Shown here piece by piece: positions 49,269-49,777 of a stretch of 49,777 bases of DNA. Each line of letters begins with the position of its first letter. The first letter of the stretch is position 1. This stretch comes from Streptomyces aurantiacus (GTDB lineage: Bacteria; Actinomycetota; Actinomycetes; Streptomycetales; Streptomycetaceae). The stretch spans positions 1 through 49,777 of the forward strand of contig NZ_LIPP01000258.1 of the NCBI RefSeq assembly GCF_001418335.1, in the 5' to 3' direction. A program made the position numbers and the translations under genes. Under the pieces are notes generated by a model, which made no database searches, was not told the origin of the DNA, and was given only the letters and a program-made list of their open reading frames with translations.

Positions 49269-49777
49269 CCCGTCGTACGGCGTCCGCGGCGGCCCTCGCG
49301 CTGGCCGCCGCCCTGACCCTGGCGGGCTGCGGGGACTCGGACTCCGACGAGTCGGGGGACGGACTGTCGGTGGGCTCCGCCTACATGCCGCAGCCGGTCT
49401 CGGACTCCATGGCGGCCGGCTTCCTGGTCATCGCCAACGACGGCGGCACGGGCGACCGGCTGTCCTCCGTCACCAGCGACGTCGCCGGCGCGGTCACCAT
49501 CCACACGACCGTCGGGCAGTCGATGGAGGAGGTGAAGGATTTCGACATCCCCGCCCACGGCAAGCTCGTCCTCAGGAGCGGTGGCAACCACCTCATGTTC
49601 GAGAAGCTGAAGCGCACACCGAAGGAAGGCGACACCGTGTCCCTTGAGCTGCGCTTCGCGAAGTCCGGGCCGATCAAGGTCGAGATGCCGGTGAAGTCCG
49701 CCACCTACCAGCCGACGACGACGAACGAGTCCTCCTCGGGATCGTCCTCGGGGGCAGGGTCGTCCTCGGGGTCGGGG
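49265..49777 (+). CDS. PCu(A)C copper chaperone (3' partial)
   Basis: Open at the right edge; 171 codons are visible, with no stop. A lipoprotein signal (ALTLAGCGDSD) leads to the PCuAC domain: SAYMPQPVSDSMAAGFLVIANDGG, HTTVGQSMEEV and GKLVLRSGGNHLMFEKL. The H-x-M and Met-rich ligands of Cu(I) are visible. It ends in a Ser/Gly-rich tail. It acts with SCO1 in oxidase copper loading; the GTG start overlaps the SCO1 stop codon. Confidence 0.9.
   Translation, partial: MTRRTASAAALALAAALTLAGCGDSDSDESGDGLSVGSAYMPQPVSDSMAAGFLVIANDGGTGDRLSSVTSDVAGAVTIHTTVGQSMEEVKDFDIPAHGKLVLRSGGNHLMFEKLKRTPKEGDTVSLELRFAKSGPIKVEMPVKSATYQPTTTNESSSGSSSGAGSSSGSG

Overview
The window is high-G+C actinobacterial DNA, almost certainly a Streptomyces chromosome. 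Supporting signs are strong GC3 bias, many GTG starts and 4-bp stop/start overlaps, a perfect actinobacterial parS palindrome, a SigE-family sigma factor, bifunctional DNA primase/polymerases, RsbW-like ATPases with a SpoIIE-type protein, and a bldA-type TTA codon in a horizontally acquired gene. The parS site suggests the origin-proximal half of the chromosome.

Left chromosomal arm (1-12.6 kb). It holds the 3' end of a hybrid sensor protein with a receiver domain, parS, an acyl-CoA ligase, a sigma factor and a secreted DUF1906 protein. A five-gene leftward operon follows (acyl-CoA dehydrogenase, MaoC-DUF35 fusion, acyl-CoA dehydrogenase, MaoC, thiolase/lipid-transfer protein) with the composition of the mycobacterial igr (steroid side-chain) operon. 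Next come a small secreted protein, a prim-pol protein and a lipoprotein.

Integrated elements (12.6-34.7 kb). Two actinomycete integrative and conjugative elements (AICEs) lie in tandem, same orientation, behind a tRNA-Ser(UGA) gene. Three 135-bp direct repeats (12619, 20375, 34586) carry the 3' half of the tRNA plus its terminator. Only the rightmost repeat belongs to a complete tRNA. Element 1 (about 7.8 kb) has int, xis, an iteron array, an ATPase and a prim-pol gene, a frameshifted spdB, and low-G+C cargo encoding an HTH/coiled-coil protein and a divergent small membrane protein. It has no TraB. Element 2 (about 14.2 kb) is apparently complete: GntR repressor with operators, a YdcF/DUF218 protein, a long structured leader, a compact transfer operon ending in TraB, a repeat array that looks like clt, SpdB, an inserted cargo gene, a cytosine methyltransferase, prim-pol, a DUF3631 helicase-like protein, a second iteron array of different sequence, xis and int. 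In both elements xis and int are separated by a hairpin. All four element ends carry paired TGGCC motifs 11 bp apart.

Right chromosomal arm (34.7-49.8 kb). It holds an HtrA-type protease, a glycerophosphodiester phosphodiesterase, two HATPase proteins, a SEC-C protein, a degenerate prim-pol, a GAF-SpoIIE protein lacking one metal-binding Asp, an M24 aminopeptidase, a CitG-family protein, and a copper-delivery cluster (YcnI, SCO1, PCuAC) that runs off the right edge.

How it fits together: element 2 looks self-transmissible. Element 1 looks able to replicate and recombine but not to transfer alone. Because their att cores are identical, the pair could move separately, or together as a 22-kb composite.
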